A stretch of DNA of 64,000 nt, taken from Ruegeria arenilitoris (GTDB lineage Bacteria; Pseudomonadota; Alphaproteobacteria; Rhodobacterales; Rhodobacteraceae). The notes under the pieces are model-generated. The model ran no database searches. It saw only the letters and a list, made by a program, of their open reading frames with translations, and was not told where the DNA came from. A program made the translations under genes and the position numbers. Positions within the stretch are counted from its first letter, which is position 1. Every line of letters begins with the position of its first letter. The stretch covers positions 62,001 to 126,000 of the forward strand of contig NZ_WPZQ01000008.1 of assembly GCF_013030265.1 (NCBI RefSeq), read 5' to 3'. Of this stretch, positions 56,087 through 64,000 are shown in pieces.

Positions 56087-56274
56087 CTTAATAAAAACCT
56101 CATCCCGCCGAAGGGAAATACTGCGTGCTTTTGCCTGCACCTGTGGTCTCCTTGTCGATATGCATTATCCAGCCACCCCGTAGGGGTAACCGCGCTTGAT
56201 ATCCAATGTAGTCAGTTTGTTCTCGCCCGCAACTCGGGATCATGGGGAATTCACCGGCAAGTGAAATCAATCGA

Positions 56275-56469
56275 TCAAAACCCCAGCTGATAAGCACCCC
56301 AAAGCAGAATGAACCCACTCACGACACATAGCAGGCCTGCAAGTCGTCGCGCGGATTCCGGCAGCGCGCGTAAAACTTCCAACATGCGCTCAATAAGCGA
56401 AGGGGCCAGCGCATAGGCCAGCCCCTCGACAATCAACACCAGCCCTAAGGCCAGCAGAACCATACCCAT
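56275..56469 (-). CDS. DUF2065 family small membrane protein
   Basis: A 64-residue protein with two hydrophobic segments (VLLALGLVLIVEGLAYALAPS and LAGLLCVVSGFILLWGAYQ). This is the DUF2065 family, typically found after hflC. Its start overlaps the hflC stop by one base. It may assist the HflKC membrane complex; no function is known. Confidence 0.88.
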   Translation of the reverse strand: MGMVLLALGLVLIVEGLAYALAPSLIERMLEVLRALPESARRLAGLLCVVSGFILLWGAYQLGF

Positions 56470-57347
56470 TACTGGGTCGCCTGCCCGGTGGGCGATTTCA
56501 GGTAGTTAAAGAATTCCGAATCCGGGCTCAGAATCATCGAGCTGTTGCCGCCCTGCAGCGCGTTTTCATAGGCGCTTAGTGACCGGTAGAATTCAAAGAA
56601 CTCCGGATCCGCACCATAGGCTTCGGCAAAGATCGCGTTGCGTTCAGCATCAGCCTCACCGCGAATGATCTCGGCTTCGCGGTTGGCATCCGAGACCAGT
56701 TCAACCACGGTCCGGTCGGCCTGCGCGCGGATGCGCTGCGCGGCTTCCTTACCGCGGGCGCGTTCGTCAGTTGCTTCGCGTTCCCGCTCGGCCTTCATCC
56801 GGTCGAAGGTCGCCTCGAGGTTGGCCTGCGGCAGATCGGTTGCCTTCAGGCGCACGTCGATCACGTTGACACCCAGCGCGCGCGCTTCGGCAATCGCGCT
56901 GTTGCGGATCCGCAGCATCAGGGCCGCACGGTCCGAACTAAGGATGTCACGCGACGAGACCGAACCCAGAACTTCACGAGTTTCAGCGCGCAGGATACGA
57001 TCAAGACGGTCCTCAGCCACAGGGATGCCACCGACACCAACCGCCTGACGGAACTGATTCAGGTCCGAGATGCGGTAGCGGGCAAAAGCATCGACCACCA
57101 GACGACGATCATCCAGAGGCGTAACCTCCAGCGGCTGAACGTCGATGGACAGGATACGGTCGTCATAGCGCACGACTTCTTGAATCAAAGGAATCTTGAA
57201 CGCCAGACCGGGCTCTTCTTTGACCGCAACGACACGACCAAATTGCAGCACCAGCGCGCGTTCACGTTCGTCCACGATAAAGATCGAGGACAGGCCAACA
57301 ACGCCAAGGATCACGACCAGAATGAGAATAATAGGTGACTTACGCAT
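56469..57347 (-). CDS. hflC: HflC, FtsH modulator
   Basis: The 292-residue SPFH/prohibitin protein has one N-terminal membrane segment (IILILVVILGVVGLSSIFI), an SPFH domain (VDERERALVLQFGRVV, GLAFKIPLIQEVVRYDDRILSIDV) and a coiled-coil rich in Ala/Glu/Arg. HflKC forms large periplasmic-facing cages around FtsH protease. Its ATG shares a base with the hflK stop. Confidence 0.97.
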   Translation of the reverse strand: MRKSPIILILVVILGVVGLSSIFIVDERERALVLQFGRVVAVKEEPGLAFKIPLIQEVVRYDDRILSIDVQPLEVTPLDDRRLVVDAFARYRISDLNQFRQAVGVGGIPVAEDRLDRILRAETREVLGSVSSRDILSSDRAALMLRIRNSAIAEARALGVNVIDVRLKATDLPQANLEATFDRMKAEREREATDERARGKEAAQRIRAQADRTVVELVSDANREAEIIRGEADAERNAIFAEAYGADPEFFEFYRSLSAYENALQGGNSSMILSPDSEFFNYLKSPTGQATQ

Positions 57348-58489
57348 CAGTTGCTCTCCTCGGCCTGATTGCGGCGCAATTCGTTCAGCGGCAAATACGG
57401 CACGACGCCCTGCCCCGAACCGGTCGAGTTTTCGTCCAGAATGATCTTGTCGACATCACCCAGAACCTGCTCCATCCGCTCCAGATAGAGGCGTTTGCGG
57501 GTCACGTCGGGGGCCTTGGAGTATTCTTCCAAAACCGCGCTGAAGCGGCTGGCTTCACCTTGTGCGCTATTGATCTGCTGGGCGCGGTACGCCTCGGCCT
57601 CTTCCAGTACCTGCGCAGCTTCACCACGTGCCTGCGCAAGCGCCTGGTTGGCATAGGCATCCGCGATATTCTGTTCGCGGTCACGCTCCTGAGCAGCGGC
57701 CTGAACGTCGCGGAACGCAGCAATCACGTCCTGAGGCGGGTCGGCTTTGTCAAAGTTGACGCGGACGATGTTGATGCCGGAATCATAGCTGTCCATCGTG
57801 GACTGGATCAGTTCCTGCAGACGGTCCGCAATTACACCGCGATCCCGGTTCAGGATTGGTGCCAGCTCGCTTTGCGCAATGATCTCACGCATGGCCGATT
57901 CAGAAACCGCGCGGATTGTTTGGCGTGGGTCACGTAGGTTGAACAGGAACTTGGCCGGATCGTTGATGTTCCAGACAACCTGATAATCGATATCGACAAC
58001 ATTTTCGTCGCCAGTCAGCATCAGGCCATCATCGCTACCGCGCGTGCCACCCATATCTTCGGTCTGTTCGCGTGTTACCGGGATGACTTCTGCAGTGACA
58101 ACAGGCCAAGGGGCAAAGTTCAGACCAGGATTACCGACTGAAGAAAACTCGCCCAGAAACAGCTCGACCGACTGTTCTTCGGGTTTCACGGTATAGAAGC
58201 TTGCCGCGGCCCAAAGACCAGCCGCTACCAGCAGGCCAATTGCGACCGTGCCTTTGGTAAACGCAGGCCCGCCGCCGCCAGAGCCCTGGCCACCGCCCTG
58301 GCCCGAGCCTCCGCGACCGCCCATAAGGACGCGCAGTTGCTCCTGACCCTTTTTCATCAGCTCATCAATTTCGGGAATCTGCGGGCCATCGCCTTCGGGT
58401 GGGCGACGCCCATCTCCGTTGTTACCCCTGTTTCCTCCGCCGCCGGAAGAGCCTCCGCCCCCCCAGGGGCCACCGCTGTTGCCCGCCAT
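57347..58489 (-). CDS. hflK: HflK, FtsH modulator
   Basis: The 380-residue partner of HflC has a Gly/Pro-rich cytoplasmic N-terminus (GNSGGPWGGGGSSGGGG), one membrane segment (GTVAIGLLVAAGLWAAASFY), the SPFH domain (TVKPEEQSVELFLGEF, NPGLNFAPWPV) and an Ala/Glu-rich coiled coil. The ATG at 58489 follows AAGGA by 10 bases. It is the first gene of the hflKC-DUF2065-degP unit. Confidence 0.97.
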   Translation of the reverse strand: MAGNSGGPWGGGGSSGGGGNRGNNGDGRRPPEGDGPQIPEIDELMKKGQEQLRVLMGGRGGSGQGGGQGSGGGGPAFTKGTVAIGLLVAAGLWAAASFYTVKPEEQSVELFLGEFSSVGNPGLNFAPWPVVTAEVIPVTREQTEDMGGTRGSDDGLMLTGDENVVDIDYQVVWNINDPAKFLFNLRDPRQTIRAVSESAMREIIAQSELAPILNRDRGVIADRLQELIQSTMDSYDSGINIVRVNFDKADPPQDVIAAFRDVQAAAQERDREQNIADAYANQALAQARGEAAQVLEEAEAYRAQQINSAQGEASRFSAVLEEYSKAPDVTRKRLYLERMEQVLGDVDKIILDENSTGSGQGVVPYLPLNELRRNQAEESN

Positions 58490-58561
58490 GTGTTTCAATT
58501 CCTTCGTTTTGGCCCGTGTGATCACGGTTTCCCTTGTAACCTGTGTACGCGCGCTTGCAAA

Positions 58562-59920
58562 TCAAGCGGTGCGTACAGGTTGCCGCATTGTAACCAGTTC
58601 TTCGGCCATCACGGGATGAACCGCAACCGTACGGTCGAAATCTTCTTTGGTTGCACCCATTTTTACTGCGACTCCGGCCAACTGGATCATTTCTCCCGCA
58701 CCCGGTGCCACAATATGGCATCCCAATACCTTCCTTGTAGCCCGGCTTACGATCAGTTTCATCAACACGCGCTGCGTGCCCCCGGCAAACGATTTCTGCA
58801 TCGGCTTGAACGAAGTCGCATAAACTTCGATCGGTTCCTGCTCGGCTGCTTCTTCCTCGCTCAGGCCCACGGTGCCCATTTCGGGCTGCGTAAAAATCGC
58901 TGTCGGGATCAGTTCATGGTCCACCGGTGTCGGATTGCCTTTGAAAACCGTTTCGACAAATGCCATCCCTTCGCGGATCGCCACCGGTGTCAGGTTTACA
59001 CGGTCGGTGACGTCGCCAATCGCATAGATCGAAGGCACGGCAGTCTGACTGTATTCGTCCACCACGATTTCGCCCTTCCGTCCGCGCTCGACGCCAAGCC
59101 CTTCGAGTCCAAGGTCGTCAGCATTGGGTGCACGGCCTGTGGCATACATGACCACATCAAACAGCTGTTCTGAGCCATTCGTGGCTTTTACCCAGATTTT
59201 GTCGCCCTGTTTCTTCATCTCAAGCACATTGGTGCCCAGATGAACATCAACGCCATTCTGACACATCTCTTCGCAGATAAGGCCCCGCGCTTCGTCGTCG
59301 AAACCGCGCAGGATTTGCGCCCCGCGATAAAACTGGGTCGTCTTGACGCCCATGCCATTCATGATCCCGGCAAACTCGCAAGCGATATAGCCGCCACCGA
59401 CGATCAGCATCGTCTCTGGCAGTTTGTCCAGATGGAAGATCTCGTTCGAGGTAATGGCCAGTTCAGATCCTGGGAACTCAGGCACAACCGGTCGTCCACC
59501 CGTCGCGACCAGGATATGTTTCGCGCTCTTGCGCGTCCCGTCAGCCAGTTCCACCGTATGCGGATCCACGAGGCGGGCGCGCTGGTCGAATGTCTCGACA
59601 CCGTTGTTCTTGAGGATATTGCGATAGATCCCCTCCAGCCGGTCCAGCTCAGCATAAAGCTTGCCGCGGAAGATATCCCAATTGAACGCGCCGGGCTTGA
59701 TATCCCAGCCATAGGCCTGCGCATCCTCGACCATGTCTGCGTATTCGCTGGCGAAAACCATCAGCTTTTTCGGAACGCAGCCCCGGATAACGCAGGTCCC
59801 GCCATAGCGATCCTCTTCGGCCAGCGCCACTTTGGCGCCGTTTTCACCGGCAGCCACACGCGCCGCCCGGACCCCGCCCGAGCCTCCGCCGATGACGAAC
59901 AGATCATAGTCAAAGCTCAT
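58562..59920 (-). CDS. gor: Glutathione-disulfide reductase
   Basis: The 452-residue flavoprotein reduces GSSG with NADPH. It has the FAD motif DLFVIGGGSGGVRAARVAA, the redox pair in GGTCVIRGCVPKKLM, the NADPH Rossmann LIVGGGYIACEFAGIMNGMG with following Arg, YATGRAPNADDLGLE, and the C-terminal HPVMAEELVTMRQP with the catalytic His-Glu. GAGG lies 8 bases before the ATG at 59920. Confidence 0.96.
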   Translation of the reverse strand: MSFDYDLFVIGGGSGGVRAARVAAGENGAKVALAEEDRYGGTCVIRGCVPKKLMVFASEYADMVEDAQAYGWDIKPGAFNWDIFRGKLYAELDRLEGIYRNILKNNGVETFDQRARLVDPHTVELADGTRKSAKHILVATGGRPVVPEFPGSELAITSNEIFHLDKLPETMLIVGGGYIACEFAGIMNGMGVKTTQFYRGAQILRGFDDEARGLICEEMCQNGVDVHLGTNVLEMKKQGDKIWVKATNGSEQLFDVVMYATGRAPNADDLGLEGLGVERGRKGEIVVDEYSQTAVPSIYAIGDVTDRVNLTPVAIREGMAFVETVFKGNPTPVDHELIPTAIFTQPEMGTVGLSEEEAAEQEPIEVYATSFKPMQKSFAGGTQRVLMKLIVSRATRKVLGCHIVAPGAGEMIQLAGVAVKMGATKEDFDRTVAVHPVMAEELVTMRQPVRTA

Positions 59921-59978
59921 TTGCACTGCCTCTTCCAAACTTCAGCAATCACCACAAAGGCGCTACAAGGGGTGTACT

Positions 59979-60524
59979 CTATCTCGCGCTGCTGTCCATA
60001 GTCTTCCGCTTGGCAAGTTGAGCCTCCCAGGGGATATCCAAATCCGGCCAGTGTTGGCGCAGCGCTTTGATGAATTCGTCAGATATGCTCTGCGGAATGC
60101 CTTTCAACGGAAAATCCGCGAAGCTGTGTTCGTTTCGAAGGCGAATACAGATTGTTTGGGTTGGAATAGGTGCCCACCGTTCAATCCGCAAAACCTCAAT
60201 TGCCCAAACTTCATTCCAACCGCAGGATACAATTTCACACAGCCCGCTCGGCTTTTTGTGAGCAAAGGAAAGTCCCTCGGGTGTGACGGCGGCCACAACA
60301 TCTTTCCTACGTAACAGTTGAACCAAATAGACAAGGATGCTCGCAGCCAGAATGCCAAACGACAAATCATAGAAAAAGGCAACTGGCCCTTCTGCACGCG
60401 GTGCGTACCCGAAATAAGCAAACGGCATCAGCCTCAAAAACGTGGCCCAGCCCCCCCTGATCAACAAACGTACAGATCGCGTCAGCCGAGTTTCTCTGAC
60501 CACATAGGTAGGTCTTCCTTCCAA
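59979..60524 (-). CDS. Membrane protein of unknown function
   Basis: A 181-residue protein with two hydrophobic segments (about 22-42 and 50-70) followed by a soluble domain resembling a PH-like fold (VVAAVTPEGLSFAHKK, GWNEVWAIEVLRIER, ICIRLRN). It lies 3 bp downstream of rpiA on the same strand, so it is probably in the same operon. I cannot name a family. Confidence 0.65.
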   Translation of the reverse strand: MEGRPTYVVRETRLTRSVRLLIRGGWATFLRLMPFAYFGYAPRAEGPVAFFYDLSFGILAASILVYLVQLLRRKDVVAAVTPEGLSFAHKKPSGLCEIVSCGWNEVWAIEVLRIERWAPIPTQTICIRLRNEHSFADFPLKGIPQSISDEFIKALRQHWPDLDIPWEAQLAKRKTMDSSAR

Positions 60525-60527
60525 CCC

Positions 60528-61313
60528 TCAATCCGCAAGATCTGAAAACAGGTTCTCGCCGTCATCACCCAGTTCGTCGACCTCAACGGTGCCTTCATTG
60601 ATGTCGCGCAGCTCGACCCGGCCATCGCCGTGACCGATCACAACTTTGTCACAGATGTCGATGAACAGTCCATTTTCGACCACTCCCGGCACCTGATTCA
60701 ATACCAGTGCCAGCTGTCTTGGGTTGCCGATGCGCTGCAAATGCAGATCCAGAATGTGGTTCCCCTCATCTGTGATCTTGGGGGCCTCTCCATTCATCCG
60801 CAGCGTGACAGAGGTACCCAGAACATCCATCGTATCCAGCGCTTCTTCGATGAGTGTGCGGGTGGTCTGCCAGCCAAACGGGATCACCTCGACCGGCAAC
60901 GGGAATGCGCCCAGTGCCTCGACTTCCTTGCCCGCGTCGGCGATCACAACCATCTGGTCACTAGCGGTGGCAACGATTTTTTCCTGCAACAGCGCTGCAC
61001 CACCACCTTTGATCAGGCTCAGCTCACCGTCGAACTCGTCCGCCCCGTCAATTGTCAGATCCAGCCAGCCAGCCTGATCCAGCGAGACGACTTCGATGCC
61101 AACCTCGCGCGCCAGTTGCGCGGTCGCAGTCGAGGTCGGAACACCTTTGATCTTCAGGCCTTCGTCGCGAACGCGTTCGCCCAGACGACGCACCAGCCAT
61201 GCTGCGGTCGATCCGGTTCCCAAACCGACGCGCATTCCGTCCTGAACCATTTCAGCTGCGCGACGCGCAGCGACATACTTGGCATTGTCGATGGGTGACA
61301 GTTTTCCGGTCAT
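60528..61313 (-). CDS. rpiA: Ribose-5-phosphate isomerase A
   Basis: The 261-residue enzyme interconverts ribose-5-phosphate and ribulose-5-phosphate. It has VGLGTGSTAAWLVRRLGERV (phosphate binding), TIDGADEFDGELSLIKGGGAALLQEKIVA with the catalytic Asp/Glu and Lys, and LRMN, VLNQVPGVVENGLFI at the C-terminus. Length is slightly longer than the E. coli enzyme because of a C-terminal tail. Confidence 0.97.
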   Translation of the reverse strand: MTGKLSPIDNAKYVAARRAAEMVQDGMRVGLGTGSTAAWLVRRLGERVRDEGLKIKGVPTSTATAQLAREVGIEVVSLDQAGWLDLTIDGADEFDGELSLIKGGGAALLQEKIVATASDQMVVIADAGKEVEALGAFPLPVEVIPFGWQTTRTLIEEALDTMDVLGTSVTLRMNGEAPKITDEGNHILDLHLQRIGNPRQLALVLNQVPGVVENGLFIDICDKVVIGHGDGRVELRDINEGTVEVDELGDDGENLFSDLAD

Positions 61314-61467
61314 TGCAGCTTCCCCTCAAGTCTTAGCCGGACTTATACGGAAAGCCCTGCACAACTGCGAGACCCAATTCGCATCCCGCCCCCGCAAAAC
61401 ATGTCGCTGAAATACGCGTTTCCTATTGGAAACGTCGCAATCGAGTCTTCCCGCACCGCGGCTCTGC

Positions 61468-61473
61468 TATAAT
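61468..61473 (+). promoter_or_regulatory. TATAAT -10 element very close to the GST start
   Basis: A consensus TATAAT lies only 5 bp before the ATGATG of the GST gene, so transcription would begin at or near the start codon. No ribosome site is present. The -35 is unclear. Confidence 0.45.
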
Positions 61474-61478
61474 TAAGC

Positions 61479-62183
61479 ATGATGGAAAAGCCGTACCTGC
61501 TCCACTACGCCCCCGACAACGCTTCGCTGGTGATCCGGCTGGTGTTGGAAGAGATGGGTCAGCCCTATGAAACCGCGCTGGTTAACCGCCGCCGGAACGA
61601 ACAGGATGGAGCAGTTTACAGGGCCCTCAACCCCAATGGTCTGATACCGGTACTCGAAACGCCTCAGGGCCCAATTTTCGAAACTGCGGCCATATTGCTG
61701 TGGCTCGCCGACCAACATGGCCAGATGGCACCTGACCCGAATGATCCGGACCGGGCCGCCTTTCTCAAATGGTTGTTTTTTGCATCAAACACGCTGCATG
61801 CCGATTTGCGCATCCTGTTCTATGCGGAAAAGTACATCGACCCGGTAGAGGCCGGCACTTTGCGCGCAGGCATCCAGCCCAGGCTGCGACAACACCTGAA
61901 GCTGCTGGATGCTGAGGCGCAAAATGCCCCCGATTGGCTGCGCGGTGATCAACCCACTGTTCTATGTTACTATCTGGCCTGCATGATGCGCTGGATGGCG
62001 CTTTATCCTGCCAAGATCGACCGCAGCTGGTATCAACTAGCTGACACACCCTACCTGCAACAAATCCTGATGCAGATGGAAACCCGACCTGCAACCCGCG
62101 CGGCTATTGCTGCCGAAGGATTGGGCGTCACGCCCTTTACATCTCCGACTTACGCCAACCCTCCAGAAGGCTCAGCTACCTGA
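61479..62183 (+). CDS. Glutathione S-transferase family protein
   Basis: A 234-residue GST with the N-terminal glutathione-binding domain (LLHYAPDNASLVIRLVLEEMG, LNPNGLIPVLETPQGPIFETAAILLWLAD) and a helical C-terminal domain. The start is ATGATG without a ribosome site, consistent with a leaderless mRNA. Its stop is 1 bp before the sdaA ATG, so the two genes are coupled. Substrate unknown. Confidence 0.87.
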   Translation: MMEKPYLLHYAPDNASLVIRLVLEEMGQPYETALVNRRRNEQDGAVYRALNPNGLIPVLETPQGPIFETAAILLWLADQHGQMAPDPNDPDRAAFLKWLFFASNTLHADLRILFYAEKYIDPVEAGTLRAGIQPRLRQHLKLLDAEAQNAPDWLRGDQPTVLCYYLACMMRWMALYPAKIDRSWYQLADTPYLQQILMQMETRPATRAAIAAEGLGVTPFTSPTYANPPEGSAT

Positions 62184-62184
62184 C

Positions 62185-63558
62185 ATGTTCCTCTCTGTCT
62201 TCGATATGTTCAAAGTGGGCATCGGCCCTTCCTCTTCGCACACCATGGGACCAATGGTTGCAGCCGCGCGGTTTCTTGATCTGATGCGCGCCTCTCCGTT
62301 TGACTTCGCAGGACTGCGTGGATCGCTGCACGGGTCTCTGGCGTTTACCGGTGTCGGGCACGCCACCGACCGGGCCACCATTCTGGGATTGGCCGGCTTC
62401 GTCCCGGACAATTACGACAATGACAAGGCCGAGGCAGCGCTGGCTGAAATCGCGGCGACGCACACGGTCACACCCGACGGATTGCCGACACTGAAATTCG
62501 ATCCGAAAACAGATCTTGTCTTTGACTATGACCACAACCTGCCCGGTCACGCCAACGGCATGATCCTGATGGCAACCGACGCGCAGGGCGATGTGATCCT
62601 GCGACAGGTCTATTATTCCGTCGGCGGCGGATTTGTCCTGACCGAAGAAGAACTGGCCGAAGGCAAAGATACCAACGACGGCCCAGCTGTACCCTACCCG
62701 TTTCACTCGGCTGCCGAGATGCTGGAAATGGCGAACTCAAGCGGCAAGAGCATCGCTGCGATGAAGCGCGAGAACGAGATTGCGCGCGGCTGTGCCGATA
62801 GCTTCGCCAAAGGGTCGGCGCGACTTTGGGAAGTAATGAACAATTGCATCGAGCGCGGCCTTACCACCGACGGCATCCTGCCCGGTGGCCTGAATGTACG
62901 CCGCCGCGCCAAGGGTATCTATGACGCGCTGCAAGCCGAGCGCGGCATGAACCTGAACGCGCCGCACACCATCAATGACTGGATGAGCGTCTACGCGATG
63001 GCCGTGAACGAAGAAAACGCTGCAGGCGGTCAGGTGGTCACCGCGCCCACCAATGGCGCTGCAGGGACTTTGCCTGCGGTGCTTCGGTACTATCTGGATC
63101 ACGTGCCCGGCGCCTCGGAAAGCCATATCGAGGATTTTCTACTAACCGCCGCCGCGATTGGCGGACTGGTCAAGTATAACGCCTCGATCTCCGGTGCCGA
63201 AGCCGGGTGTCAGGCAGAGGTCGGCAGCGCCTCGGCAATGGCCGCGGCAGGCCTGTGCGCAGTGATGGGCGGCACGCCCGAGCAAGTTGAGAACGCAGCT
63301 GAGATTGCGCTGGAACATCATTTGGGCATGACCTGCGATCCTGTTGCAGGTCTGGTTCAGGTTCCCTGCATTGAGCGCAACGGACTGGCTGCAATCAAGG
63401 CAGTTTCTGCAGCTTCGCTTGCGCTGCGCGGGGATGGCAAACACTTCGTGCCGTTGGATGCGGTGATCGAAACCATGCGCCAGACCGGGCATGACATGCA
63501 TGAAAAGTACAAAGAGACTTCTCTGGGTGGCCTTGCCGTAAACGTACCCAATTGCTGA
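62185..63558 (+). CDS. sdaA: L-serine ammonia-lyase (iron-sulfur, single chain)
   Basis: The 457-residue enzyme deaminates L-serine to pyruvate with a 4Fe-4S cluster. Family landmarks are SVFDMFKVGIGPSSSHTMGP at the start, GSLAFTGVGHATDRATILGLAGF, the GLNVRRRAKGIYD segment, VVTAPTNGAAGTLPAVLRYY, AGCQAEVGSASAMAAAGLC and CDPVAGLVQVPCIERN with the cluster Cys, and YKETSLGGLAVN. The ATG at 62185 follows the GST stop closely. Confidence 0.96.
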   Translation: MFLSVFDMFKVGIGPSSSHTMGPMVAAARFLDLMRASPFDFAGLRGSLHGSLAFTGVGHATDRATILGLAGFVPDNYDNDKAEAALAEIAATHTVTPDGLPTLKFDPKTDLVFDYDHNLPGHANGMILMATDAQGDVILRQVYYSVGGGFVLTEEELAEGKDTNDGPAVPYPFHSAAEMLEMANSSGKSIAAMKRENEIARGCADSFAKGSARLWEVMNNCIERGLTTDGILPGGLNVRRRAKGIYDALQAERGMNLNAPHTINDWMSVYAMAVNEENAAGGQVVTAPTNGAAGTLPAVLRYYLDHVPGASESHIEDFLLTAAAIGGLVKYNASISGAEAGCQAEVGSASAMAAAGLCAVMGGTPEQVENAAEIALEHHLGMTCDPVAGLVQVPCIERNGLAAIKAVSAASLALRGDGKHFVPLDAVIETMRQTGHDMHEKYKETSLGGLAVNVPNC

Positions 63559-63609
63559 CCTGACAGTTTGCTCTTTCACACGGGCACGGCTTGACCTAGC
63601 GTGCCCGTC

Positions 63610-64000
63610 ATGACCCAGGATCGTCCCGTCTTTGGCATCTTTCTGATGCTTGGTTTTTGTGTGCTTGCACCGCTTGGTGATGCAATGGCCAAACTGCTGG
63701 GCGAAACAACCCCACTGGGTCTGCTGGTTCTGGTCCGCTTTGCTGTTCAGGCGATCATCCTGATCCCGCTGGTCGCTGTGACGGGTCGTCCCTGGCGAAT
63801 GAGTGGCCGTATACTGAGGTTAACACTGATCCGCACGATCCTGCACATCGCGGGGATTGCCGCCATGTTCAGTGCGCTGCAATATCTGCCATTGGCCGAT
63901 GCGGTCGCGATCGCCTTCGTCATGCCTTTCATCATGCTGCTGCTGGGCAGCTATGTGTTGGGTGAGGAAGTCGGTGCCCGGCGTCTGATCGCGTGCATCG
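63610..64000 (+). CDS. EamA family (DMT superfamily) transporter, partial
   Basis: The ATG at 63610 starts a frame that is open to the window end (130 codons), with hydrophobic segments and the EamA pattern LGFCVLAPLGDAMAKLLGE, LVRFAVQAIILIPLVAVTG and ALQYLPLADAVAIAFVMPFI, then LGEEVGARRL. It is the third DMT transporter in this window. No ribosome site is obvious, and the C-terminal half is outside the window. Confidence 0.88.
   Translation, partial: MTQDRPVFGIFLMLGFCVLAPLGDAMAKLLGETTPLGLLVLVRFAVQAIILIPLVAVTGRPWRMSGRILRLTLIRTILHIAGIAAMFSALQYLPLADAVAIAFVMPFIMLLLGSYVLGEEVGARRLIACI

Overview
This window looks like chromosomal core sequence from an alphaproteobacterium of the family Rhodobacteraceae, probably the marine Roseobacter group. 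The supporting signs are a ctaD gene very like the Rhodobacter/Paracoccus aa3 oxidase subunit I, an FNR-type box, a perfect CtrA box, a SAM-II riboswitch in front of metZ, the folB-folP-glmM order, the hflK-hflC-DUF2065-degP order, and split glyQ/glyS genes. I see no rRNA, tRNA, CRISPR array, insertion sequence, prophage or plasmid signature. The species assignment is inference.

Layout. 1-13 kb: a metal efflux transporter divergent from its MerR regulator, a HIT hydrolase, an AraC regulator beside a sterol-desaturase/DUF2147 fusion, ctaD behind a perfect FNR-type box, a bestrophin channel, a thioredoxin-fold isomerase, a DUF2244 protein, a GatB/YqeY protein divergent from carA, a glycosyltransferase carrying two c-di-GMP-type MshEN motifs and preceded by a CtrA box, and a GntR regulator divergent from a pyrimidine nucleotidase. 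13-25 kb: a UbiH-type hydroxylase, a class V aminotransferase with a HutC-like regulator, two overlapping Lrp genes divergent from ilvC, a DMT transporter, glmM-folP-folB, a Tat-exported multicopper oxidase and a cell wall hydrolase. 25-39 kb: a PPDK-like enzyme, glyS, gltS, a small exported or anchored protein, glyQ, with marC inserted on the other strand, a SPOR/peptidoglycan-binding pseudo-trypsin, and a TPP enzyme with a TrkH potassium transporter. 39-50 kb: a histone-H1-like/phasin-like protein, folE2, a 2-oxoglutarate oxygenase, metZ with a SAM-II riboswitch and terminator, a GST, a CMD-like protein, a 2Fe-2S ferredoxin with an exported FG-GAP protein, purD divergent from xseA. 50-64 kb: a TMEM86-like protein, ftsY, a DMT transporter, an IspZ/YciB protein, a CRP-like regulator followed by a consensus CRP box and a two-hairpin RNA candidate, the degP-DUF2065-hflC-hflK operon, gor, rpiA, a GST, sdaA and a third, truncated DMT transporter.

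Most genes are housekeeping. The parts most worth a second look are regulatory or architectural: the CRP-like gene/CRP box/small RNA candidate at 53.7-54.6 kb, the CtrA-box plus tandem MshEN glycosyltransferase at 9.85-11.8 kb, the peptidoglycan-binding pseudo-protease at 34.1-35.9 kb, the FolB/kinase-like fusion at 22.4-23.3 kb, and the SAM-II riboswitch at 43.5 kb. All family names come from reading motifs by eye; no database search was run.
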